19,076 nt of DNA from CAZUZD01 sp964624465 (GCA_964624465.1 CAZUZD010000098.1:1-19076); one strand, 5' to 3'. Counted from the stretch's first letter, positions 7,123-15,007 are shown. The notes: a model not told the origin generated them from the sequence alone. Program-made: numbers and translations.

Positions 7123-7581
7123 TCATTCCCAGGGGATCGACCGCAGGCGGTGGGCCAGCTCGGTCTGGACCCGGGTGGGCCAGGGCGGCTCGGGCGATCG
7201 GGCCCGCCCGAAGGCGTAGAGCCAGGGGCCGGCCAGCATCCCCACCCCGACCACGGCGCCCCAGACCTGGAAGGCCGCACCGTCCGGCTCGGTCAGCAAC
7301 TGCAACACCCCGATCCCCAGGCCTCCGATCAGGGCGAGCATCAGGAGGCTCAGCGGCGCCAGCAGCAGGCGCCACACCAGGCAATCGCGGGCCGGGCCGG
7401 GGGCGACGATCAGCAGGGCCAGGCCCGCCCATGCGACCGGGATCAGCAGCAGGCTGCCGATCAGGGTCACGATCCGGTCGAACTCGTCCGGTCCCAGGCT
7501 GGTGCCCAGAACAACCGGCACGGCCAGGCCGACGGCGCAGAATGGAATCAGCTTGAGCATCTGCGATGTGGTGACCTGCAC
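7123..7581 (-). CDS. Four-helix membrane protein, paralogue B
   Basis: This encodes 152 residues from a GTG start (7581-7579) preceded by GAGG at normal spacing. It begins VQVTTSQMLKLIPFCAVGLAVP and shares with paralogue A the same length, the four-helix layout (about 8-28, 37-60, 70-95, 105-125), the FCAVGLAVP helix and the PGPARD turn. This marks a tandem gene duplication, diverged mainly in helices 3-4 and the tail. The tail of B (PPWPTRVQTELAHRLRSIPW) is amphipathic and cytoplasmic or periplasmic, unlike the Gly/Pro-rich tail of A. It starts 24 bp after the DUF1501 stop, suggesting co-transcription and possibly translational coupling. Function is unknown; a membrane partner of the DUF1501 protein is an inference from position only. 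Confidence 0.78.
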   Translation of the reverse strand: MQVTTSQMLKLIPFCAVGLAVPVVLGTSLGPDEFDRIVTLIGSLLLIPVAWAGLALLIVAPGPARDCLVWRLLLAPLSLLMLALIGGLGIGVLQLLTEPDGAAFQVWGAVVGVGMLAGPWLYAFGRARSPEPPWPTRVQTELAHRLRSIPWE

Positions 7582-7605
7582 GCCGGACCTCGCATCTGGA
7601 CATGC

Positions 7606-9006
7606 TTATCCGAACAGGCTCGTCAGCGGCTGGCCGGCGGCGATCGGCAGCGGGCGGCCGAGGGTGTCGATCACCTCGGTGGCCGGGTCGATGCCCAGGG
7701 CATGGTACATCGTGGCGGCAATGTCGTCGGGCCGCACCGGATCGCTGGCGGGGTAGGCACCGATGCGATCAGAGCTGCCCCAGACGGCGCCGGGGCGGAT
7801 GCCGCCGCCGGCCAGCAGCACGGTGTAGCAGTTGGGCCAGTGGTCGCGGCCGTCGGGCCCGAACTGCGGCGTGTTGGTGACGCGGGGGGAGCGGCCAAAT
7901 TCCCCCATCCAGACGACCAGGGTCTCGTCGAGCATCCCGCGCGCGGCCAGGTCGTCGATCAGGGTCGGCACGGTCTGGTCGGTCATCGGTAGCAGGCGGT
8001 TCTTGAGGTCATTGAAGTTGTTGCCGTGGGTGTCCCAGCCGCCGCTGTTGCCACCGCCGATGGTGTCGGAGAAGTAGACGCTGACGAACCGGGTGCCGGC
8101 CTCGACCAGGCGGCGAGCGAGCAGGCAGCTCTGGCCGTAGGTGGTGCGGCCATAGGCATCGCGGAGCTTCGGGTCCTCGGCCGAGAGGTCGAAGGCGCGC
8201 TTGACCTGGGGCGAGGCGAGCATGGTCAGGGCGCGGTCGTAGAAGGCGTCGACCCCGCGGGCGGTGCCCGAGGCTTCGAGGAGCTGACCCTGGCGGTCGA
8301 TGCGTTCGAGCAGGCCGCGGCGGTCGTCGAGCCGGTCCAGGGGCATGGTGGCGGGCAGGCTCAGCTCGGGCAGGCGGAAGCCGGGGCGGCTGGGGTCCTG
8401 GCCGATGAAGAACGGGTCGTACGCCTTGCCCAGGAAGCTGGCGTGCTGGCCGGGGGTGACGCTGCCGTCGCGGAGCACGTGCGGGAACGAGACGAACGTG
8501 GGCAGCGCGGGGTCGTCCGACGGCCGGAGCTTTGCCACCGTGCTGCCGTAGGCGGGGTACAGCTCCAGGGTGTCGCGAAGCCGGATGTCGTCGATCGGCG
8601 GCGCGTGGCCGGTCAGGCTGTAATAGCCGGCCGAGTTGTGGTTGCGGGTCGAGTGGTGCACCGACCGCACCTGGGCGAACCGCCCCAGCACCCGGCTGAA
8701 CCGCGGCAGGTGCTCGGTGAGCCTCAGGCCGGGCGTCCCGGACTGGATCGGCGTGAACTGCCCGCGGATGCCGTCGGGCGCCTCCGGCTTCATGTCGAAG
8801 GTGTCGAGGTGGCTGGGCCCGCCCCACTGGTGCAGGAAGATGACGTGCTTCGCCCTCGGCGGCGGTGAGACGACCGCGGCCGAGGATCGCTCGCGCGCCA
8901 GCAGGCTCGTCAGCCCCAGGCCGGCGAACCCCGCGGTGCCGACGCGCAGCAGGCTCCGGCGCGAGTGCTGGCCCAGCGCCTGAAATTCGAGGCAGGTCCG
9001 GGCCAT
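7606..9006 (-). CDS. DUF1501 family exported protein
   Basis: This encodes 466 residues from ATG 9006-9004 with GGAGG 9 nt upstream; the frame extends further up but as low-complexity sequence. The N-terminus has a twin-arginine-like signal (HSRRSLLRVGTAGFAGLGL, residues 14-32). The body matches DUF1501, a family with an alkaline-phosphatase/sulfatase-like fold that is greatly expanded in planctomycetes and has no agreed reaction. Visible family motifs are WGGPSHLDTFD (61-71), GWDTHGNNF (323-331), GEFGRSPR (368-375) and GRDHW (386-390), whose Asp and His residues sit where metal ligands would be expected. Length is normal. DUF1501 proteins are usually next to a DUF1549/DUF1553 protein; here that gene lies 3.2 kb upstream on the same strand. 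Two membrane-protein genes follow closely. Family assignment is firm and biochemical role unknown. Confidence 0.92.
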   Translation of the reverse strand: MARTCLEFQALGQHSRRSLLRVGTAGFAGLGLTSLLARERSSAAVVSPPPRAKHVIFLHQWGGPSHLDTFDMKPEAPDGIRGQFTPIQSGTPGLRLTEHLPRFSRVLGRFAQVRSVHHSTRNHNSAGYYSLTGHAPPIDDIRLRDTLELYPAYGSTVAKLRPSDDPALPTFVSFPHVLRDGSVTPGQHASFLGKAYDPFFIGQDPSRPGFRLPELSLPATMPLDRLDDRRGLLERIDRQGQLLEASGTARGVDAFYDRALTMLASPQVKRAFDLSAEDPKLRDAYGRTTYGQSCLLARRLVEAGTRFVSVYFSDTIGGGNSGGWDTHGNNFNDLKNRLLPMTDQTVPTLIDDLAARGMLDETLVVWMGEFGRSPRVTNTPQFGPDGRDHWPNCYTVLLAGGGIRPGAVWGSSDRIGAYPASDPVRPDDIAATMYHALGIDPATEVIDTLGRPLPIAAGQPLTSLFG

Positions 9007-9079
9007 GGCTGGCGGCCTCCGCGGGGTCGAACCGTGCCGCGCCGGCCCGGGAGGGAGCCGGCGTCCGACGGTCCCCGGC

Positions 9080-9109
9080 ATTCTAGCCCGTCCGGCCGGC
9101 CCCGGGAAA
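9080..9109 (-). promoter_or_regulatory. Promoter candidate for the DUF1501 operon
   Basis: On the minus strand TAGAAT (9085-9080) matches TATAAT at 5 of 6 positions; the -35 is weak (TTTCCC at 9109-9104, 18-bp spacing). The start codon at 9006 would have a leader of about 65 nt. Confidence 0.45.
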
Positions 9110-9201
9110 TCTCCGATCCGGGCCGATCGACACCGGGCCAACCCGCCACCGCCAGTCCGGCGCGGAGGATGGAACCCGGGCACCCAGGCTGTTCCTGGAT
9201 T

Positions 9202-9450
9202 CCCGGAGGGCGGATCAGCGCCAGCGTCATCCGCCGGGCGGGGTCGGAGGCCCCGCTCCTGGCGTGGTGGATTGCGCCGCCTCCTGCGGCGGATCCACCC
9301 GCCAGGAAACCAGCAGCAGCAGGGAGGATCAGGGCCGCGCAAGCCGCCGAGATGGGTCGGAGGCCAGCCGCGTGACCTGCTCGCTGGGCCGATCGAGGGG
9401 CGTCCACTCCGGGCGCGGCGGATGACGCTGGCGCTGATCCGCCCTACGGG
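9202..9450. repeat. 249-bp element with 34-bp inverted repeats and a central hairpin
   Basis: The 34 bp at 9202-9235 are repeated in reverse complement at 9417-9450 with a single mismatch (GGAGGG against GTAGGG near the outer ends). Each arm is also a partial palindrome: GGCGGAT at one end pairs with ATCCGCC at the other. Between them, 9257-9307 folds into a separate hairpin: TCCTGGCG, GGTGGAT and CGCCGC on the left pair with GCGGCG, ATCCACC and CGCCAGGA on the right, 21 bp in all around a CTCCT loop. The right end lies 1 bp from the lipase stop codon. No coding frame and no target duplication were seen. The architecture fits a non-autonomous mobile element or a cluster of REP-like palindromes. 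Confidence 0.8.
9257..9307. terminator. Long hairpin inside the repeat element
   Basis: Three paired blocks (8, 7 and 6 bp), interrupted by a bulged T at 9265 and a small internal loop at 9273-9274/9292, close on the loop CTCCT at 9281-9285. It lies downstream of the lipase gene and upstream of DUF1501 on the minus strand, where it could end lipase transcripts. A terminator role is inferred; it may simply be part of the repeat element. Confidence 0.45.
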
Positions 9451-9451
9451 C

Positions 9452-10333
9452 TCAGCGGCAGCGGTCGCCGATGAGCTTCAGGTAGTTGGCGATGTCGTGG
9501 GCGCCCAGGCGCTTCAGGACGTAGGCCCAGACCTCGTCGATGAGCGTCAGGTTCAGGACGCCGCTGACGGCACGGGTGGAGATCTCGTGCATGGCGGCCG
9601 ACGCCGGGGTCGCGTCCGCGGCGGCCGCGCCGGCGACCGCGGCGGCCTTGAGCCGGACCTCGGCCGGGCAGTGGTTGTAGCTGTTGGCCAGCATGCTGAC
9701 CATCGGCAGCAGGGGGACCGGGTCGGGCTCGTCGACGTAGCGGAAGATCTTGCCGCCGAGCTCGCGCTGGAAGGCCTCGGCGGTGGCGGCGTTGCCGATC
9801 ATCGGGGCGCCGAAGGTGTACACGGCCTGGATGTCGCGGAACTGCTGGTGGAACCGCCACGAGGCGAGCAGGGCCAGGGCCCCGCCCAGGCTGTGGCCGG
9901 TGATCCAGAGCGGCCGCTCGCGGGCGGTGACGGCCGCGTCGACGGCCGCGGCGAGCGGGTCCCAGACGTCGGCCAGGGCCTGCATGAAGCCGCGGTGGAA
10001 CCGGGCGCCGACGCCGGCGGCGGCGAAGTCGGTGCCGAGCCGGCCCTCGGGCAGGATGAGCAGGTTGTTGGCGTTGGTCAGCAGCCAGTCCTTCAGGCCG
10101 TCGATGCTGGTGGGGGCCTCCGAGCCCCGGAAGGCGACGGCCAGGGTGCGGTCGTCCTGGAGCAGCCACGCCTGGGTGTTGCCGACGCTGATCAGCCGCG
10201 CCTCCAGGCCCAGCTCGTCGCGGTAGGCCGCCGTGCCCTCGGCCTCGGGCCGGTACGCCAGCCGGCAGGCGTGCGCCAGGAAGCGGGCGTTGCGGTCGTC
10301 GCGATCGGTGGCGTCGTGGTTCAGGCTCAGCAT
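9452..10333 (-). CDS. Class 3 lipase (alpha/beta hydrolase)
   Basis: This encodes 293 residues from ATG 10333-10331; the ribosome site is weak. It matches Lipase_3: an N-terminal cap and strands (residues 45-75, with TLAVAFRGSE at 63-72, the oxyanion-side FRG motif), the nucleophile elbow GHSLGG at 146-151 with Ser148, VYTFGAPMIGN (171-181), the acid in DEPDPVPLLP (probably Asp204), and a C-terminal AHDIANYL with His279 as likely catalytic base. It would hydrolyse acyl esters such as mono- or triacylglycerols; the natural substrate is unknown. No signal peptide or membrane segment is seen, so it is probably cytoplasmic, or exported by a route not visible here. An Ala-rich stretch (229-248) is probably a loop insertion. 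It is followed at once by the 249-bp repeat element. Confidence 0.88.
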   Translation of the reverse strand: MLSLNHDATDRDDRNARFLAHACRLAYRPEAEGTAAYRDELGLEARLISVGNTQAWLLQDDRTLAVAFRGSEAPTSIDGLKDWLLTNANNLLILPEGRLGTDFAAAGVGARFHRGFMQALADVWDPLAAAVDAAVTARERPLWITGHSLGGALALLASWRFHQQFRDIQAVYTFGAPMIGNAATAEAFQRELGGKIFRYVDEPDPVPLLPMVSMLANSYNHCPAEVRLKAAAVAGAAAADATPASAAMHEISTRAVSGVLNLTLIDEVWAYVLKRLGAHDIANYLKLIGDRCR

Positions 10334-10345
10334 CGGGCGGATCTC

Positions 10346-10380
10346 GGCTCGGGGCAGGGCGGCAGGGCTCGGGGCAGGGC
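10346..10380. repeat. Two-copy 20-bp tandem repeat
   Basis: GGCTCGGGGCAGGGC occurs at 10346-10360 and again at 10366-10380, a period of 20 bp with 15 identical bases. It sits in the 70-bp gap between the lipase start and the stop of the upstream LRR gene. It is probably a slippage product. Confidence 0.6.
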
Positions 10381-10403
10381 CGGGAAACGGGCCGTCATCC
10401 GGA

Positions 10404-11351
10404 TCAGCGCTGGGCGCGGCGGTCGGGGCCGGCGGCCTTCCAGGCGGCGACAGCCTCCGGGGTGACGGCGGTGTCGCGCAGCTCCAGCCGCCGCAGCGAG
10501 GGCATTGGCATCAGGTGGGCGCGGAAGCCCAGGTCGGTGATCGGCGTGCCGCGGAGCCGCAACGTCTGGAGCTTCGGCAGCCGGGCCAGGGTGGCCAGGC
10601 CGGCGTCGGTGACCCGGCTCGTGTTCAGGTCCAGCTCGCGGAGCCGGTCGAAGCCGGCCAGCAGGGCGACCGTGTCGTCGGTCACGTCGGGGTTGGCCAT
10701 CTGGAGCACGACGGCGTCGCGGCACTCGGACAGGACGTTGTAGTCCTGGCGGTCCCAGCCGGTGAGCGTCAGGTGCCGCTCGCCGTTGACCTGGCGATCG
10801 AGCGGGCCGAGGTCGACCGGCATCCGGGTGATCAGGAACGGCACGGCCGCCACGATCGCCCCCAGGACCAGCAGCCCCAGCGGGCCCCGCCCCGCGCGCC
10901 AGTGCCGGATCGGGAACAGCAGCCCCAGCGGCGGGAACACGAGCACGCCGATGCCCCAGGCGGCCCGCTCGCGGAACGCCGCCAGCACCAGGCCGATGAA
11001 CCCGATCAGCACCAGCAGCATCCCCAGCGCCACGATCAGGACCAGGGTCTGCTCGCGGAACAGGAACGCCTCGGCGCGGCCCAGCGTGCGGACGGCCTCG
11101 GTGCCTCGGTAGCGGTGGATCAACGCGACGGCGCCGGCCAGCACGCCGCCGGTGGCCAGCAGGCCCACGGGCTCGCAGGCCAGGTCCCACGACTTGCGGG
11201 CCGTCAGCGCCAGGCTGGGCGGGAAGACGACCCCGAACAGGCCGCGGACGAAGCTGGCCTGAAAGGCCACCGCGATCAGCCAGAGCAGGCCCAGCACGAG
11301 CAACGCCAGGCCGGTGAACAGGAGCACGAACTGCGCGGGGGAGATCGCCAT
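10404..11351 (-). CDS. Multi-helix membrane protein with C-terminal leucine-rich repeats
   Basis: This encodes 315 residues from ATG 11351-11349. No strong ribosome site is present; an ATG at 11432 adds 27 residues that look like untranslated sequence. Residues 1-178 are membrane-embedded and contain an internal duplication: 8-79 and 103-174 each have a long hydrophobic helix, a VFPP motif (42-45 and 138-141), a basic loop and a second helix. Residues 210-302 are leucine-rich repeats of the ribonuclease-inhibitor type (FDRLRELDLNTSRVTDAGL, then LPKLQTLRLRGTPITDLGF, then MPSLRRLELRDTAVTPEAV), a format abundant in planctomycetes and usually a protein-binding surface. The LRR part probably faces one side of the cytoplasmic membrane. 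No enzymatic motif; function unknown. It is co-directional with the lipase, 70 bp away. Confidence 0.82.
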   Translation of the reverse strand: MAISPAQFVLLFTGLALLVLGLLWLIAVAFQASFVRGLFGVVFPPSLALTARKSWDLACEPVGLLATGGVLAGAVALIHRYRGTEAVRTLGRAEAFLFREQTLVLIVALGMLLVLIGFIGLVLAAFRERAAWGIGVLVFPPLGLLFPIRHWRAGRGPLGLLVLGAIVAAVPFLITRMPVDLGPLDRQVNGERHLTLTGWDRQDYNVLSECRDAVVLQMANPDVTDDTVALLAGFDRLRELDLNTSRVTDAGLATLARLPKLQTLRLRGTPITDLGFRAHLMPMPSLRRLELRDTAVTPEAVAAWKAAGPDRRAQR

Positions 11352-11520
11352 GGCGGGTGCGGTCGCGAGAGGGCACTCGGGGCGGAGGCGGGTCGGCCCC
11401 CGGAACATCCCGGAGGCCGGCGAACCGATCATCGCATCCAGTCCAGAGCATCCCCATCATCGGGGCCGAGCGGCCGCTCGGCAAGCGGGCGACGGCCGGT
11501 TCCGGGCCGATCGGACCGCC

Positions 11521-12096
11521 TCAGCGACTGCCACCGGGTCGGGCCGGGGCGCCAGCCGGGGCGTCCTCGGCGATCGGCTCGGGGGGCTGGCGGTCGGGCA
11601 GCTTCAGCCCCCTGGGGAGGTTGGGCAGGAGCTTGCGGATGCTGGCGGCGCCCGGGGCGCCGTCCACGAACGTCCAGCTCGCCCCCTGATCGCCCGAGAC
11701 GCCGACCAGGAACGAGCCGCTGCGGAATCGCCCCTGGGGCAGCCGCAGCACGATCCGCATCGGCAGGACGCAGTACAGTCCGTCGCGGCTCTCCAGGAGG
11801 GCCGCCGCCCGGTCGACCTCGGCGCCCTCCAGGGCCAGGCCCTGGTCCTTCATGTTCGCGAAGCCCCGGGTCATGATCTCGACGAACTTCTCCGGGCCGC
11901 CGACGCCCGCGACGACCTTCGGGTGCGTGAACCGGAGCAGGGTGGCCGCGTCCCCCGCCACGGTGGCCGCCGCGCAGGCGCGGGCCTGCTCCAGGGCGGT
12001 GTCGAGCCGCGCATCGGCCTTCGGCGCCGGATCCGGGCCGCCGGGGGCCTGGGCCAGCGTCGTCAGGGCCAGCAGCCAGGGGGCGAGCAGGGGCAT
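11521..12096 (-). CDS. Small secreted protein, unknown function
   Basis: This encodes 191 residues from ATG 12096-12094 with GGAG upstream at normal spacing. Residues 1-17 (MPLLAPWLLALTTLAQA) are a short signal peptide with cleavage after AQA, followed by a Pro-rich linker. Residues 30-165 form one compact domain: a helix (LDTALEQARACAAATVAGDA), the motif LLRFTHPKVVAGVGG (53-67), then strands LYCVLPMRIVLRLP and SFLVGVSGDQGASWTFVDG, ending LLPNLPRGLKLP. The order of helix followed by curved sheet, and the phrase GDAATLLRFTHP, resemble NTF2-like (SnoaL/DUF4440-type) export domains, but this is by eye. The tail is Pro/Ala-rich. It lies 70 bp after the DUF1549/DUF1553 gene on the same strand. A substrate or partner cannot be named. 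Confidence 0.78.
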   Translation of the reverse strand: MPLLAPWLLALTTLAQAPGGPDPAPKADARLDTALEQARACAAATVAGDAATLLRFTHPKVVAGVGGPEKFVEIMTRGFANMKDQGLALEGAEVDRAAALLESRDGLYCVLPMRIVLRLPQGRFRSGSFLVGVSGDQGASWTFVDGAPGAASIRKLLPNLPRGLKLPDRQPPEPIAEDAPAGAPARPGGSR

Positions 12097-12166
12097 GGGC
12101 AGGCTCCGGGATCGGGCAGGGCGGGGCGGTGGCGGTGGCCGTCCGGGACGCGAGCGACGCGGCGGC

Positions 12167-14716
12167 TCAGTGCCGCAGCAGGAATTCCTTGCTGTTGATC
12201 AGGGCCCAGGCCACGTCCTCCCAGCCGCGGCGGCGGTCGGCCGCGCCGGCCAGGTGGGCCAGGGCGCCGTCGCGCTCGGCGGGGGCGGGGAACCGGCCGA
12301 GGGCGGCCAGGTACAGGTCGTCGAGGATCACGTCGTCGGGCGCCGCCGTGGCGAGTAGCCGGCCGATCCGGTTGCCGGGCGCCTCGAGCGCCCCGCGCAC
12401 CAGGTCGCCGTTGATGAGCTGGAACGCCTGGGCCAGGGTGGTGGCCTCCGACCGCTCGCACTCGCAGGTCAGGAGCCGCTCGGGCTTGCCGAACGTCCTG
12501 AGGAACCCGCCGCCGGCCTGGCCCCGCTTGCCGGGGACGCCCTCCACGTTCACGCCGGCGGCCTGCACGGTGCGGGCGCCCACGGGGGCCCGCTCCAGAC
12601 GGTCGGGCGCCTCCAGGGCGGTCAGGATGGCGTCGCGGAGCACCTCGGCCGGCAAGAGCCGCACGGCGGCGCGGGCGAAGTGCGACTCGTCGTCGGCGTT
12701 GGTCGGGTCGGGCGTGGCGCCCAGCTGGTACGCCTGCGACCGGAGGATCAGCCGCACCAGGGGCCGCAGCCGCAGGCCGCCGCGCACGAACTCGTCGGTG
12801 AGGGCCTCGAGCAGCTCGGGGTGGGCCGGCGGGTTCGAGTCGCGGAAGTCGTCGACCGGCTCGACGAGGCCGCGGCCCAGCAGGTGGAACCAGACCCGGT
12901 TGGCCATCGCCCTGGCGAACTGGCGGTTGTCGCGCGTGAGCCACTCGGCCAGGTCGTCGAGCGCGTCCGGGTCGTCGGCCGCCAGGGTCGGGGCCGGCCC
13001 GCCCGGGGGCTTCGGGTCGAGCAGCTGCCCGGTCCGGGGGTGCGCCAGCTTTGGCGGGCGGGTGCCGGTCCGATAGACCAGCTCGTCACTGGTCAGCTCG
13101 TGCTTGTCGAAGCTGTCCTTGCGGTCGTGGTTGACCGACTTGCGGCCCACGTTGGCGAAGTAGGCCGCCAGGCCGTAGTAGTCGTCCTGGGTCCAGGTGT
13201 CGAACGGGTGGTTGTGGCAGCGGGCGCACTGCAAGCGCACGCCGAGGAACACCTGGCCCAGGGTCTCGGCGCAGGTCTGGGGGTCGCGGTTGGTGCGGTA
13301 GAAGCTCGACGCCGGGTTGCGCCAGGTCGAGCCCTGGGTGCGGATCAGGGCGCGGGCGAACTGGTCCATCGGCACGTCGGCGGCAATCTGGTCCCGCAGC
13401 CAGCGCTGGAAGATCCAGAGGCCCTTGGGCCCCATCGTCTTCTCCTCGTTGCGGAGCAGATCCGCCCACTTCAGGGCCCAGAAGTCGGCGAACTCGGGCC
13501 GCTCCAGCAGCCGGTCGATCAGGGCATCGCGCTTGCCGGGGTCGGGATCGGCCAGGAAGGCGCGGGCCTCGTCGGGCGTCGGCAGCACTCCGATCGTATC
13601 GAGGTAGACGCGGCGGAGGAACACGGCGTCGTCGGCCGGGGCGCTCGGGCGAATCCGGAGCGCCCGCAGCCTGGCGAACAGGGCCTCATCGATCCGGTTG
13701 CGCGCGGCGATGGCGGGCCAGGCGAAGTCGGGGCGATCGGGCAGGAACGCCAGCCGGCTGGTGGCGCGGCCGTCGCGGTAGCGGACCGAGACGGCCAGCT
13801 CGCCGGGCTTCTGGACGACCACCCGCCCCTCGGGGCTGACGACCGCGGCGGTCGGGTCGCTCAGGTCATAGGCGGCGGCGCGGGTGACGTCGCGACGACT
13901 GCCGTCGGCGAACTCGGCGGTGACGATCAGCTGCTGCGACCGCCCGGGGGCGGCGCTGAGGCGTTCGGTCGGCCAGACGCTCAGGCGCGTCAGGGCGGGG
14001 GCCCGGTCGCGGTCATCGGGCGTGCCGGCGGCGATCCAGGCGCGCAGGATCGTGGCCTCGGGGGAGTCGGGGGCGAACCGCCGGCCCCCCTCGTGCGGCA
14101 ACCCGCCGGTGGGCTTGAGCAGCACCAGGCTCGCCTCCGGGCGCGCGGGGTCGACCCGGCGACCGTGGGCGTCGTGCGTCAGCGCCAGCCAGTCGAACTC
14201 GGGGCTGTCTCCGCGCAGGCTGAGCCGGAAGCCCCCCTTGCCCGAGAGGTTGCCGTGGCAGGGGCCCATGTTGCAGCCCGCCTTCGAGAGCAGCGGCGCC
14301 ACGTCGAGCCGGTAGCTGACCGGAGTCGCCCGGCCGGCCTCGCTCACGACCACGTCGGCCGCCAGCATCAGGCCGGCGACGCTCACCCGCAGGCGGGCGG
14401 TGCCGTCGCGCAGCGGGGTCACGACCCCGGCCGCGGAGACCGCCGCGACATCGGGCGGCTCGATGGCAAACCGGGCCTCGGCCGTGAGGTCGCGCACGCC
14501 GCCGTCGGCCGAGTGCCCCGTGACGGCGATCTGCTGGCGGTCGGAGCCGCCGCGGAGCGCCACCGTCGACGGCTCCAGGCTCAGCCGCTCCGGGACCGAC
14601 GCGCCCGGGCCCTGGGCGCGCGCGGAACCCGGACCGAGCGCGGCGAGCAGGATCAGCCCGAGCGCCCCGAGGGGCAGCCGGCCGGAGCCTCGGGGGGCGC
14701 GGGGCGAGCGTGTCAT
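12167..14716 (-). CDS. DUF1549/DUF1553 protein with Ig-like and cytochrome-like domains
   Basis: This encodes 849 residues from ATG 14716-14714, with GAGGG upstream; a GTG at 14755 is less likely. Residues about 12-35 form a signal peptide ending in SARAQ. Order of domains: a bacterial Ig-like (Big_2) domain at 44-126; a planctomycete cytochrome-like domain at 132-232 with C148-NMGP-C153-H154; a second Big_2 domain at 242-325; DUF1549 (PSCyt2) at 338-540 with C497-AR-C500-H501; and DUF1553 (PSD1) at about 583-843 with DNRQFARAMANRVWFHLLGRG and LINGDLVRG. The CH motifs suggest covalent haem and a periplasmic redox or binding role, but the reaction of these families is not established. The C-terminal CECERSEATTLAQAFQLING is typical. 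DUF1501 proteins are the usual partners. Domain calls are confident. Confidence 0.92.
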   Translation of the reverse strand: MTRSPRAPRGSGRLPLGALGLILLAALGPGSARAQGPGASVPERLSLEPSTVALRGGSDRQQIAVTGHSADGGVRDLTAEARFAIEPPDVAAVSAAGVVTPLRDGTARLRVSVAGLMLAADVVVSEAGRATPVSYRLDVAPLLSKAGCNMGPCHGNLSGKGGFRLSLRGDSPEFDWLALTHDAHGRRVDPARPEASLVLLKPTGGLPHEGGRRFAPDSPEATILRAWIAAGTPDDRDRAPALTRLSVWPTERLSAAPGRSQQLIVTAEFADGSRRDVTRAAAYDLSDPTAAVVSPEGRVVVQKPGELAVSVRYRDGRATSRLAFLPDRPDFAWPAIAARNRIDEALFARLRALRIRPSAPADDAVFLRRVYLDTIGVLPTPDEARAFLADPDPGKRDALIDRLLERPEFADFWALKWADLLRNEEKTMGPKGLWIFQRWLRDQIAADVPMDQFARALIRTQGSTWRNPASSFYRTNRDPQTCAETLGQVFLGVRLQCARCHNHPFDTWTQDDYYGLAAYFANVGRKSVNHDRKDSFDKHELTSDELVYRTGTRPPKLAHPRTGQLLDPKPPGGPAPTLAADDPDALDDLAEWLTRDNRQFARAMANRVWFHLLGRGLVEPVDDFRDSNPPAHPELLEALTDEFVRGGLRLRPLVRLILRSQAYQLGATPDPTNADDESHFARAAVRLLPAEVLRDAILTALEAPDRLERAPVGARTVQAAGVNVEGVPGKRGQAGGGFLRTFGKPERLLTCECERSEATTLAQAFQLINGDLVRGALEAPGNRIGRLLATAAPDDVILDDLYLAALGRFPAPAERDGALAHLAGAADRRRGWEDVAWALINSKEFLLRH

Positions 14717-14969
14717 GGCGACGACCCTCGGGGAGGGCGGGGCGGGGCGGGACACGGAGCCGGGGGACCTGACCCGCGAGTTCCGGGGCCGCCCAGGGGC
14801 CGCGCCGGAACTCGCAGCCTCAGAGCTACCCGGCCCGAGCCCCGAGCGTCAAGCGGCGCCACCTGGCCGGCCGAGTGGCCCGATGCCGCCGGCCAAGGCC
14901 GACCGACGGCCCAGCCCGATCCAGATTTTCCCGCCAACCCTCACAATCGCAATCTCTTGCCAATCCTCC

Positions 14970-14992
14970 ACCAGAGATTGACGATCTCTGGT
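14970..14992. promoter_or_regulatory. Perfect palindrome over a -35 box, probable operator
   Basis: ACCAGAGAT (14970-14978) and ATCTCTGGT (14984-14992) are exact inverted 9-mers around TGACG. The -35 box TTGACG (14978-14983) lies at the palindrome centre, so a bound dimeric regulator would cover it. The sequence can also form a 9-bp hairpin. Confidence 0.5.
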
Positions 14993-15007
14993 CCGTGGGG
15001 ACATAAT
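14978..15007 (+). promoter_or_regulatory. Promoter of the zinc-ribbon/coiled-coil gene
   Basis: TTGACG (14978-14983, 5 of 6) and CATAAT (15002-15007, 5 of 6) are spaced by 18 bp, the best-scoring promoter in the window. The -10 is itself framed by GGGG (14997-15000) and CCCC (15008-15011). The predicted transcript starts near 15014, leaving a leader of about 230 nt. Confidence 0.6.

Noticed and set aside
11454..11467. CCCCATCATCGGGG as terminator of the small secreted protein gene
   Set aside because: The stem is only 4-5 bp and there is no T-run; too weak to call.
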